Source: Rhodoferax sp.
GTDB taxonomy: Bacteria; Pseudomonadota; Gammaproteobacteria; Burkholderiales; Burkholderiaceae_C
DNA length: 32,183 nucleotides
NCBI GenBank assembly: GCA_029865675.1
Contig: JARXAU010000008.1
Span: forward strand, 1 to 32,183
Reading direction: 5' to 3'
The notes under the pieces were generated by a model, which was not told the DNA's origin, did no database searches, and saw only the letters and a program-made list of their open reading frames with translations. How positions within the stretch are numbered: the first letter of the stretch is position 1; each line of letters starts with the position of its first letter. Made by a program: the position numbers and the translations under genes. Shown here piece by piece: positions 17,899 through 26,685 of this stretch.

Positions 17899-18915
17899 AT
17901 GTTCGAAAGCCAAGCCCCAAGCGGCAATCAAAATCGCATCTATGTAGTTCTTCTCAATTGGAACGGAGCTGCGGATACGCTAAACTGTTTACAGTCGCTT
18001 CTGCAAATTCAAACCAACCGGGTTGACTATGTGGTTTGTGACAACGCCTCCAGTCAGAAAGACTTCACCTCGCTTCAAACCGGTGTGGCTGATTTTTGCA
18101 CTGCCAACTCAATAAGGTTGCAGTGCTTCGAATCAAAAAACTGGCCAACGACGATTTGCCCAGCCAATGGCCCAAAGAATCTATTCTTGATTCAAACCGG
18201 TTCGAATCTCGGCTTCGCTGGCGGTGTAAATGTTGGACTTCGATTTGCGCAGAGTCGCGGAGACTTGGCTTATGCGTGGATTTTGAACAATGATTGCGAA
18301 ATTTCATCAGGTGCACTGGAAACATTGGTTTCGCGTTCAATGGCTGAGCAAACCATCGGCATCTGCGGGTCCACTTTGGTCTACCACGGCGACAGAAGCC
18401 GCGTGCAAGCCTTGGGCGGCGCACGCTACCTGCCATGGCGCGGGCGCTCACTGTCCATTGGCGCGTTTTCGGCAGCAAACACCATTCCCACCGATCCAAC
18501 CCGAGTGGAGCGCCAGTTGGACTATGTTGTCGGCGCGTCAATGCTGGTCAGCCGCAAGTTTCTGGATGTGGTTGGCTTGATGGACGAGCGCTATTTCCTC
18601 TATTCCGAAGAACATGACTGGGCACACCGTGGCCGGCAAGCTGGCTTCACATTGGGTTGGGCACCAGATTCAGTGGTGTTCCATAAACACGGTGCCAGCA
18701 TCGGCAGCTCGGCCAGTGGCGGTTCGCCGCTTTCGATGTTCTATCTTTTCCGTAGCAAAGTCCTTTTTACTTCACTGCACTTCCGCAGACGCTTGCCGGT
18801 TGTGTTGATGTCGCTCGCAATGGACGCGTTGAAGTTCGCATTGAAAGGCCACCCCAGCAAGACATGGGCAGCTTTGCGCGGCATGCTGTCCTACAACGGC
18901 CCAGCTCGTTTTTGA
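17899..18915 (+). CDS. Glycosyltransferase family 2 (rhamnosyltransferase-like)
   Basis: IYVVLLNWNGAADTLNCLQSLLQ, VDYVVCDNASSQ, GSNLGFAGGVNVGLRFA, WILNNDCEIS, DERYFLYSEEHDWAHRGRQAGF. Confidence 0.9.
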   Translation: MFESQAPSGNQNRIYVVLLNWNGAADTLNCLQSLLQIQTNRVDYVVCDNASSQKDFTSLQTGVADFCTANSIRLQCFESKNWPTTICPANGPKNLFLIQTGSNLGFAGGVNVGLRFAQSRGDLAYAWILNNDCEISSGALETLVSRSMAEQTIGICGSTLVYHGDRSRVQALGGARYLPWRGRSLSIGAFSAANTIPTDPTRVERQLDYVVGASMLVSRKFLDVVGLMDERYFLYSEEHDWAHRGRQAGFTLGWAPDSVVFHKHGASIGSSASGGSPLSMFYLFRSKVLFTSLHFRRRLPVVLMSLAMDALKFALKGHPSKTWAALRGMLSYNGPARF

Positions 18916-18933
18916 CCATTCGGCAGCGCGGCC

Positions 18934-19641
18934 ATGCTCAGGAACCTGCTTAACAAATTTGCAACGCGCGTTAAGGGCAGCGACTACCAACTCGATCCAA
19001 AGCTGCCACTGCTCAGTCTGGTTGGTTTGGCTTCGCGTCGTTTGACATGGCTGATCCGTGGCAGGTTGGCTTTTCCTTTGCGACGATCAGCCATCTATTT
19101 GGGTGACGGTAGCGTGCTGCGCAACCGTGCGCAAATGTCTTTCGAGCCCGGTGTCACCATCGGCCGTGGTTGCGTAGTTGATGCGCTGTCTGCCAATGGC
19201 CTGCGCATTGGCAGAAACGTCAACATCGGCCCCTACACCACCATTCAGGCCAGCGGCGTGTTGTCACGCCTCGGCACGGGCTGTTCGATCGGCGCAAATT
19301 CGGGCATTGGTGGCTATTCATTCATTGGTTGTGGTGGCGGCGTTGCCATCGGCAGCAATGTGATCATGGGCCAATACGTCAGCTTTCATTCCGAGAACCA
19401 TGTCATTGACCGAACTGATGTGCCGATTCGAGTCCAAGGTGTGGTCCGCAAAGGGATCGTGATTGAAGATGACTGCTGGGTTGGCGCCAAAGCCACGTTC
19501 CTGGACGGCTGCCACGTTGGTAAGGGCTGCGTTGTCGCCGCAGGCGCCGTGGTGCGCGGCAACATCCCCCCTTACTCCATCATCGGTGGCGTGCCAGCTA
19601 AGGTCATTCGCAGCCGACTGGCAGTAGACAGTAGTGCATGA
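18934..19641 (+). CDS. Left-handed beta-helix (hexapeptide repeat) acyltransferase
   Basis: Hexapeptide repeats (IGRGCVVDALSANGLRIGRNVNIGPYTTIQ...IGSNVIMGQYVSFHSENH...DDCWVGAKATFLDGCHVGKGCVVAAGAVVRGNIPPYSIIGGVPAKVI). Confidence 0.9.
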   Translation: MLRNLLNKFATRVKGSDYQLDPKLPLLSLVGLASRRLTWLIRGRLAFPLRRSAIYLGDGSVLRNRAQMSFEPGVTIGRGCVVDALSANGLRIGRNVNIGPYTTIQASGVLSRLGTGCSIGANSGIGGYSFIGCGGGVAIGSNVIMGQYVSFHSENHVIDRTDVPIRVQGVVRKGIVIEDDCWVGAKATFLDGCHVGKGCVVAAGAVVRGNIPPYSIIGGVPAKVIRSRLAVDSSA

Positions 19642-20894
19642 ACCCAATGCCGATCATGAAGCGCGTCACACTGTTTTCAACGGACATTCCATACCCAGCC
19701 AACCGCGGAGGTAGAGCGGATATCTGGCGCAGAGTGTTGGCGCTTTCGAGATTGGGCGTTGCAGTTCAGCTTGTGTGCTTCTTCGATGACGTTTCTGGCA
19801 AGCGGCCAGAGCAACAGCACCTTGAAGCAGTTCGCGCAGCCACGGCGGGCTTGCTGCTCTATCCGATCAAGCAAGGCAAGCGCGCATTGCTTGAGGCACT
19901 TATCAAGTTGCCGCAGATGCCCTGGCACGTTGCACGCCGGAGCCTGGGCGCGCTGGACCTGCGCGACCTGTGCAGCGTTGTCCAAGAGTTTCAGCCCGAC
20001 TGGCTTTGGTGTGAGGGCCCCTGGTGCGGGCCGCTAGTCCTTGCAGTGCATGACCATATCCAGGTCCCTGTCGCTTACCGTTCCCACAACCTTGAACATG
20101 TGTACATGGCGCGGCAAGCCAGTGCTGCCCGCCGCCCGCGCGATCGACTGGCATGGACCATTGCATGCGTGGGGCTGAGACGGTTTGAGCAGCAAATGCT
20201 GACCACAGCCGACTGGGTGTTCGACATCTCCTTTGACGACATGGCTTTCTGGCAGGCCCAAGGCATCCGAAACATCAGTTGGTTGCCACCAATTGCCGAG
20301 TCTGCGTTGGGCATGGGCACCAGCGCAGATCTGCCGTATACCGAACAAAAGCACGATGTGCTCTTTCTCGGCAACCTGACCACACCCAACAACGTGCGCG
20401 GGGTCGAGTGGCTGGTGAATGAGATTCGGCCCCTTGTGCTGGCGCAACGGCCGGGCACGCAGTTTGTGGTGGCGGGGTCCAACCCTGGCGAGCATGTTCG
20501 CAACCTGTGCAAAGCACCCAACGTCACCTTGCTGCCCAACGTCGCCGACGCTTTGGCTCTATACCGCCAGGCCCGCGTACTGGTAAACCCGGTGCGCACG
20601 GGCAGCGGCACCCATGTCAAGGCGATCGAGATGCTGATGATGCGTACGCCCATCGTCACGTCCACCCAAGGCACGCAGGGCATGCCCGCCGAAGTGAAGC
20701 GCCTGTTCAAGGTAGCCGACACCAGTGAAGCCTTTGCCAGCCATGTGCTGACAGCGTTGGACCAGCCCACTGACTGCTGGCATGAGCGATCAGACGCGCG
20801 GCGCCTGTTTAGTGTGCAGGGTCTGGCAGACGCATTGGCCAAGCTGCCGATGGCGACGGCCTTGCCCGCATTGCAACGCGCTGGTACGGCATGA
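19638..20894 (+). CDS. Glycosyltransferase family 4
   Basis: VTLFSTDIPYPANRGGRADIWRRVLALSRLG, DVLFLGNLTTPNNVRGVEWLVNEIRPLV, FVVAGSNPGEHVRNL, RQARVLVNPVRTGSGTHVKAIEMLMMRTPIVTST. Confidence 0.88.
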   Translation: MNPMPIMKRVTLFSTDIPYPANRGGRADIWRRVLALSRLGVAVQLVCFFDDVSGKRPEQQHLEAVRAATAGLLLYPIKQGKRALLEALIKLPQMPWHVARRSLGALDLRDLCSVVQEFQPDWLWCEGPWCGPLVLAVHDHIQVPVAYRSHNLEHVYMARQASAARRPRDRLAWTIACVGLRRFEQQMLTTADWVFDISFDDMAFWQAQGIRNISWLPPIAESALGMGTSADLPYTEQKHDVLFLGNLTTPNNVRGVEWLVNEIRPLVLAQRPGTQFVVAGSNPGEHVRNLCKAPNVTLLPNVADALALYRQARVLVNPVRTGSGTHVKAIEMLMMRTPIVTSTQGTQGMPAEVKRLFKVADTSEAFASHVLTALDQPTDCWHERSDARRLFSVQGLADALAKLPMATALPALQRAGTA

Positions 20895-23026
20895 CAACGC
20901 CGGCGCGCAGCAGCAGGCTGACTGGGCAACGCCGCTGGCTGCTGCAACGGCTGGCCATGTTGGCCACAGCCCCCGCATGGCTGCGCCCAGTGAACGCTGC
21001 CGCAGCAGGGGCAAACACGGAGACATTCTTTGCGATGGTGTTGCGCAGGGTGCGTGACGACTACATGGCAGAAGGCGGGCCGGGCGACGCCACGCGCTTT
21101 GTAGCGACCATCAACACCAACGGCACCTGGGACGACGTGGACTATGCAGACCGCGGCATTGGCGACTGGCGCCCGATGCCGCACTTGGTGCGCCTGCGCC
21201 GCATCGCCCGTTCGCTGGCACAACCGGGGCAGGCGCCCCCAGCCATGCAGACGGGCACTGATGCCCTGAACCGTGGGCTGCGCGCCTGGTTGCAACGCAA
21301 GCCCATGTCTGACAACTGGTGGCACAACACAATTGGCCAGCAAAGGGAAATTGGTCGCGTCATCGTGCTTGGTCGCGCATTGTTGGATGAAGACATCGCG
21401 GTGCAGGCCATAACCCTGCTGCAAGACCCAGGGATGGTGCCACCAGCCCAAGCGACGGGACAAAACCTCACTTGGTACGCCACACAGCAAGTGCTGCGTG
21501 GCGCATTGCGGAACGATGCTGGTGATCTGGTGCGCGCCAGCGCCGCGCTGGCATCCACCTTGCGCATCACGTTGGACGAAGGAATCCAGCCCGACTTCAG
21601 CTTTCACCAGCACGGTGCCCAGTTGTATACCGGCGGCTATGGCCTCGGCTTTTTGCAAGACAACGTGCAGCTTGCCGCATGGCTGGCAGGCACGCCCTGG
21701 GCATTGTCTGGCAGCGGGCTGGACTTGCTTGCCAACTACGCGTTGCGCGGCATGGTGCCGCTGCTGCGGGGCACGCAGTGGCTGGAGTGGGGGGCGCGTG
21801 GGCGCGAATTCACCCGCAAGGAAGACTTGCCACGGCCCGGTCTGGTGGCCAATGCGATGGTGCGGCTGGCGCCGCTGGTGCCAAGGCGCAGCACCGACCT
21901 GTCAGCCGCTGCGGCGCGCACCAAGGTGGGTGGGCCACCACCGGCGACAACCAACCAGTTGTTCTGGCGATCCGACTTCATGGTGCACCAGACGCGCAGT
22001 GTCTACATGTCAGTCAAGATGTGCAGTGCCCGCACGGTGGGCACCGAGTCAGGCAACGGCGAAAACTTGCAGGGGTTCTGGTTGCCCTTTGGCGTGACTT
22101 ACCTGTTGCGCCGGGGTGATGAATACGATGGCTTACCGCCGGTATGGAACTGGTCGGCCCTGCCAGGCTTAACGGCACCCGATGCCGTACCACCGCTAAA
22201 GGGCTACCAGACTCACCAAGCGCAGTTTGTCGGCGGCGTGTCGGACGGTGCAACCGGCGTGGCGACCATGGCGCTGGACAAGTTGCAGACAACCGGCAGA
22301 TTGAGCTGGTTCTTCATGGGCGACACGATGGTGGCCATGGGCGCTGGTATCCGATCCACCCATGACCACCCGATAGCGACCACGCTGAATCAATGCCGCT
22401 GGACTGGCCTGGTACACACCAGCGCCGGCCCATTGCCCGAAAGGGGCGACCGCACATCGACTGCAGGGGCCCGGTGGCTTTGGCACGACGGGCTGATGTA
22501 CCTGCCGCTGGACGGGCCGGATCTACTGGTCCAACGTGAGCACCGCACGCAGAGCAGCAGTGCTATCAACAGTGCCCTTGGTGCGACCAATGCCAACGCC
22601 AAAGTGTTGACGATCGCCATGCAGCATGGCCTGCGGCCTGCTGGGGCGAAGTTTGCCTACGCTGTGTCTACCCCTACAGCAATGCCAGTTAGTGCCACTG
22701 TGGACTTGAAGCTGCAAATTCTTTCGAACAGCGAATCCCTGCAAGCCCTGCGCTGGCTGACGACCAGCCAAATCATGGCGGTGTTTCACGCCAAGGGGAG
22801 CCTTCTGATTCGAGAGGGCCTCACGCTGGACGTTGACTCGCCCTGCATCTGTCTCATCACTGCGCAAGCTGGCGAATTTGCGATCGGCGTTGGCGATCCA
22901 ACACGGCGCCTGGGCCAGATCGGGTTGAACCTGCGCAACAACGCCGGCAAATCACCCAGCATCAAGTTGACACTTGGCAGTACGACGCCCATACCTTACC
23001 AGGACACGTGGGTAGGGCAACTTTGA
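20891..23026 (+). CDS. Polysaccharide lyase family 8-like (hyaluronate/chondroitin/xanthan lyase fold), exported
   Basis: N-terminal GQRRWLLQRLAMLATAPA (twin-arginine-like signal); NWWHNTIGQQREIG, ITLDEGIQPDFSFHQHGAQLYTGGYGLGFLQD (PL8 Asn/His/Tyr motifs), LLRGTQWLEWGARGREFTR, FFMGDTMVAMGAGI. Confidence 0.85.
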   Translation: MTTPARSSRLTGQRRWLLQRLAMLATAPAWLRPVNAAAAGANTETFFAMVLRRVRDDYMAEGGPGDATRFVATINTNGTWDDVDYADRGIGDWRPMPHLVRLRRIARSLAQPGQAPPAMQTGTDALNRGLRAWLQRKPMSDNWWHNTIGQQREIGRVIVLGRALLDEDIAVQAITLLQDPGMVPPAQATGQNLTWYATQQVLRGALRNDAGDLVRASAALASTLRITLDEGIQPDFSFHQHGAQLYTGGYGLGFLQDNVQLAAWLAGTPWALSGSGLDLLANYALRGMVPLLRGTQWLEWGARGREFTRKEDLPRPGLVANAMVRLAPLVPRRSTDLSAAAARTKVGGPPPATTNQLFWRSDFMVHQTRSVYMSVKMCSARTVGTESGNGENLQGFWLPFGVTYLLRRGDEYDGLPPVWNWSALPGLTAPDAVPPLKGYQTHQAQFVGGVSDGATGVATMALDKLQTTGRLSWFFMGDTMVAMGAGIRSTHDHPIATTLNQCRWTGLVHTSAGPLPERGDRTSTAGARWLWHDGLMYLPLDGPDLLVQREHRTQSSSAINSALGATNANAKVLTIAMQHGLRPAGAKFAYAVSTPTAMPVSATVDLKLQILSNSESLQALRWLTTSQIMAVFHAKGSLLIREGLTLDVDSPCICLITAQAGEFAIGVGDPTRRLGQIGLNLRNNAGKSPSIKLTLGSTTPIPYQDTWVGQL

Positions 23027-23038
23027 ACAGAAGCGATC

Positions 23039-23058
23039 GGCGCTAAACGCACAGCGCC
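23039..23058. terminator. Possible hairpin between convergent genes
   Basis: GGCGCT-aaacgcac-AGCGCC between the PL8 stop (23026) and the convergent acyltransferase stop (23072). No clear U-tract. Confidence 0.3.
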
Positions 23059-23071
23059 CAGTATCAAGGCA

Positions 23072-23943
23072 TCAAGTGACCTTTGCGCCTGCCACCGGCG
23101 CAAACCGGCGTATCAATATCACCAGCCCCAAACTGAGCCCGAAAGTCAGTGGCAACGCCAACCAATCACCCGCAAGCCCGAAGCGGCGGGCAATTGGAAT
23201 GAATAGCGGATGAACCAGGTAAACCCCAAAAATGTAGCTGGAGAACTTGGCTATCTGATACTTGATGGCCAGCAGACCTGGGAAAGCCACGGGCACAACC
23301 AGCAGCAAACCAACCAGATAAGCTGCCCCGTAGCCATGCATCACCATGCCCGGTAAAACCGATAACGTCAAGATAAGAAAAGCGCCGAGCCGAGCACTTA
23401 CAGCCGATGCCGACATACCGGCCAGTGCCCAACCCAATCCGACAGCCGGAAGGGCATGGACGTATTGCGCATAGGGATATGGCATTGCTGCATGCTCGGC
23501 CAGCAGCAAGCCAACCGATGAAAAGCCAAGGCTCGCGACGACGAACCCAAACCCAACTGTGAACGACGACTGAGTACTTGACCAAGAATCCCTGAAACAA
23601 CGGCAACCACCAGCGCAAAGGGTAAGTACCACAGGTGTACGCTAGGCCCAATCAAAATGGCTGCAGATGTGGAATCGCCTTTGGGAAATGCTGGGTAGCC
23701 CCGGACAATATTGATCAACCCGAATATGAACACCCAAAATAACCAAGGGATGAGAATTCTGACCGCTCGCTTGACAAAGAACTGACTCGACAACCTGCCG
23801 CTGGTTACGATTGAGAAATAGGCGCCAAGGGCAATGAAGAGTACGAGGCCACCATATCCAATTTCCTGCGCGGATATACCCAAGTGGAACCATACAACTC
23901 CGGCGGCGCCCAAGATTCTCAAAAACTCAATATCTTGGCGCAT
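23072..23943 (-). pseudogene. Acyltransferase-3 family membrane protein, interrupted by one frameshift
   Basis: ORF 23398..23943 gives MRQDIEFLRILGAAGVVWFHLGIS...FFVKRAVRILIPWLFWVFIF...LWYLPFALVVAVVSGILGQVLS. The continuation is in another frame (ORF 23072..23632): SFTVGFGFVVASLGFSSVGLLLAEH...YIFGVYLVHPLFIPIARRFG. Confidence 0.82.
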
Positions 23944-24187
23944 AATTTGAATGATCGGTTCAAAATTTATATAGTATTTACATAGCCTTCATGACTGTCA
24001 AAAAATCTTTCGATTAATAATGAGTGGGACCAATTTCCAAGGTGGCGCTCCTGATAAGGACTAAGTGGCAGCGCTCTCATTCAGCTACAGCAAGTCCAAT
24101 TCAAATTCACTCATACAATGAAGCGGCAAAAGAATGCACCGGAACAATGCTTCGCGCTGCGATGCGCAGCGCATTCTTAGGAATCTT

Positions 24188-26260
24188 TCACGATCCGCCC
24201 AAATGCACAGCACGGATAAAGGACAGCAACAAATAATCATTTCCGAATGCACTCAGGTGATCAGTGTCGTAATACAGCGGACGACCGCGCATGCTGCCGG
24301 CGCACAGCGCGTCTCCACAAAGCATATTCGCTGGATTCCAAGTCGTGGCCCGGAACGTCTTTGCGGCCTCCTCAATTTTCTCTCGCGCAAGTGTGCTCGA
24401 AGCTAGGAACTCCGTTTTGGAAACAGCTTGCCCGGCGCAATGTGGACCCCGCTCATTGAACCAATCTGAACATCGGAACTGAGAACTTTGCATTACCGGC
24501 TTGGGCAGTTCCAAAACAGTCATGACGCCAGCCAAGTGCACTGCTTCAAAAAATTTCTCCTCCGCAAAGTTTACTCGTTGTGCAATTTTTATTTGGCGCG
24601 AACTGCCAGCCATGGATTCAGGCACTGGCGAGTCGTCCCATACTTCGCGATATCTCTGCATATAAAAACCTGCGACAAACAAAACGTCTTGGCTTTTCAT
24701 CGACTCAAGAATGCTCCGCCGCGACATTTCGCGGAACTTTTTACAAACCGCTTGACCTTTGCTGTCGAACGCTGTCAGCGCCGCACACCCTCCCAGTGAG
24801 TAGAGTTGGACAGCCCATCCGGTCTGCGCAGAAAAGCGATATAGCATGCGCTCATAGGCCCCCGAATGCGAATCACCAATCACAAACAAGGTTTTTGTGG
24901 CGGTCGGGCATGTTTTCGGCTGAAAAGATATCTTGTTTCCCGCATAAAAGCGCACCCAAGTTCTACCGATATCACATGTCGCGCCCTCGCCTTTATCCAG
25001 GGCTGATGGATCCCAAGTGTGCCGGTCACTCACAACACTCAGGCTAATCTCATTTTTCTTAAGGTAAAAAACTGAACAGCTGGCAGCAACAATAGCGGTG
25101 GATGCCAGAACCATCGCTATCGTCCGCGTTGGCCGTGGATCAGGAGTTCTCAGGTGATTTCGAAACGGCTGCTCAACCCAGTAATAACTTGCGAGCGCGC
25201 CGGCAACCATGCAGCAGAGCGCAATCGCTTTATGCTCGATTTGTTCTAAACCAATCGTCCATCTGAAAGCAACGATGACGCCCCAATGCCACAGATAAAG
25301 AGAATACGATATTTTCCCAATGAACCTGAGCGGCGCGAGTGAAAATATGTGGCCGACAGCGTTTTTCTTGTCAGAACACAAAACATGCAGGACAACAACC
25401 GTAGCAAGACAAACGAATATTGCACCTGGCGCAGGAAATAATTCCTCGATGGAGGTAAATATACTTACTGCCAAACAGGCGACTGCGAGGCATCCGATGG
25501 GCGTGATGTAGCGGTCGCGCATGCGGCTAATAACTGAAAAGGTCCCGTTGGAATGTATTAAGTACAGACCAAATCCGGCAACCAACTCCCAAAGGCGAGT
25601 TGGCAGCATATAAAATGCAAAGCTGGGCGATATTCTTGTCAGCCACAGGGCCGCACAAAATGACGCCAGCCCCGTCAGCCCAACGACTGCGATAGCAATA
25701 ACCCTGGATTTTTCTGCACTTTTTAAGCCCAGTCGAAATATAAAGTAGGCCGCAAATGGAAATAAAAGGTAGTACTGCTCCTCTACCGCCAAAGACCACG
25801 TATGGGTGAATGGATTGAATGCACTGGATGACGCAAAGTAATCGCCAGCCTTCCAGAACAAAATAAAGTTACTCAGCCCGAAAATCGCGGATACCCCTGT
25901 CGGTTCTACCCATTTGGTAACCGGGGTCGGCGGGATGAAAAGAACTGAGAACACCAACATCACCGCCACGAAAAATAATGCGGCCGGGAAAATTCTGAGC
26001 AACCGACGCCGGTAAAACCAGCCAAAGAATGAGGCCAACGACACGGCGCGCGGGGCGTTGCGGATAGAAGCCGCGACCACGTAGCCCGAAATTACAAAGA
26101 AGATGTCGACACCCGCAAATCCGCCAGGTAGCCACGCAGGGTCTAGGTGATAAATCACCACAGCCAACACAGCAATTGCGCGTAGGCCATCAATGCCTGG
26201 GATGTGGCCCACCTTTTCGGCCGAATGTTGACCAGCATCCACGATCTGATTACTCTTCAT
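24188..26260 (-). CDS. Acyltransferase-3 + SGNH domain protein (OafA/YrhL-like O-acetyltransferase)
   Basis: IPGIDGLRAIAVLAVVIYHLDPAWLPGGFAGVDIFFVISGYV; FYRRRLLRIFPA; SLAVEEQYYLLFP; C-terminal LFVIGDSHSGAYERML and YYDTDHLSAFGNDYL (SGNH blocks). Confidence 0.93.
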   Translation of the reverse strand: MKSNQIVDAGQHSAEKVGHIPGIDGLRAIAVLAVVIYHLDPAWLPGGFAGVDIFFVISGYVVAASIRNAPRAVSLASFFGWFYRRRLLRIFPAALFFVAVMLVFSVLFIPPTPVTKWVEPTGVSAIFGLSNFILFWKAGDYFASSSAFNPFTHTWSLAVEEQYYLLFPFAAYFIFRLGLKSAEKSRVIAIAVVGLTGLASFCAALWLTRISPSFAFYMLPTRLWELVAGFGLYLIHSNGTFSVISRMRDRYITPIGCLAVACLAVSIFTSIEELFPAPGAIFVCLATVVVLHVLCSDKKNAVGHIFSLAPLRFIGKISYSLYLWHWGVIVAFRWTIGLEQIEHKAIALCCMVAGALASYYWVEQPFRNHLRTPDPRPTRTIAMVLASTAIVAASCSVFYLKKNEISLSVVSDRHTWDPSALDKGEGATCDIGRTWVRFYAGNKISFQPKTCPTATKTLFVIGDSHSGAYERMLYRFSAQTGWAVQLYSLGGCAALTAFDSKGQAVCKKFREMSRRSILESMKSQDVLFVAGFYMQRYREVWDDSPVPESMAGSSRQIKIAQRVNFAEEKFFEAVHLAGVMTVLELPKPVMQSSQFRCSDWFNERGPHCAGQAVSKTEFLASSTLAREKIEEAAKTFRATTWNPANMLCGDALCAGSMRGRPLYYDTDHLSAFGNDYLLLSFIRAVHLGGS

Positions 26261-26301
26261 ATCTTGTCGATGCAACTAATAAGTGCACCTGCGCATTTGG
26301 T

Positions 26302-26673
26302 TCAGGCTCGCGCAATAAAAGCCACCCCAATGACGATGAATCCAATTCCAAGCATCTTGTTGATGGACAAGGATTCACCAAAAAAGAAATAGGCGACCAC
26401 GGCGCCGATCACATAACCGATCGACAAGAGTGGGTAGGCCGCGCTCACATCCAGCCGCGCTAGCACGCCGATCCATAAGCCAAAGCTGGCCACATAGCAA
26501 GCCAAGCCTGCCAGCACAGGCAAGCTGGTGATGCCTGCAAACAGCAGGCCCCAGGCAGACGCGCCACCTGCCGCCAAACCCGACAGGGCCGTGGCACCGG
26601 CTTTGAGCAAGAACTGCGCTGCCGTGTTCAGCACCACGGCTGACATGATGAGCGCGAAGGTGGTCAGCGTCAT
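26302..26673 (-). CDS. SMR/EamA-like small membrane transporter (ArnE/EmrE-like)
   Basis: 123 aa with four hydrophobic helices; VSAAYPLLSIGYVIGAVVAYFFFGESLSINKMLGIGFIVIGVAFIARA. Confidence 0.82.
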   Translation of the reverse strand: MTLTTFALIMSAVVLNTAAQFLLKAGATALSGLAAGGASAWGLLFAGITSLPVLAGLACYVASFGLWIGVLARLDVSAAYPLLSIGYVIGAVVAYFFFGESLSINKMLGIGFIVIGVAFIARA

Positions 26674-26685
26674 GGTGTGTAGGCC

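Noticed and set aside
20075-21658. 527-aa antisense ORF
   Set aside because: Opposite two confident plus-strand genes (GT4 and PL8); composition is a mirror of high-GC codon bias and no domain is recognisable.
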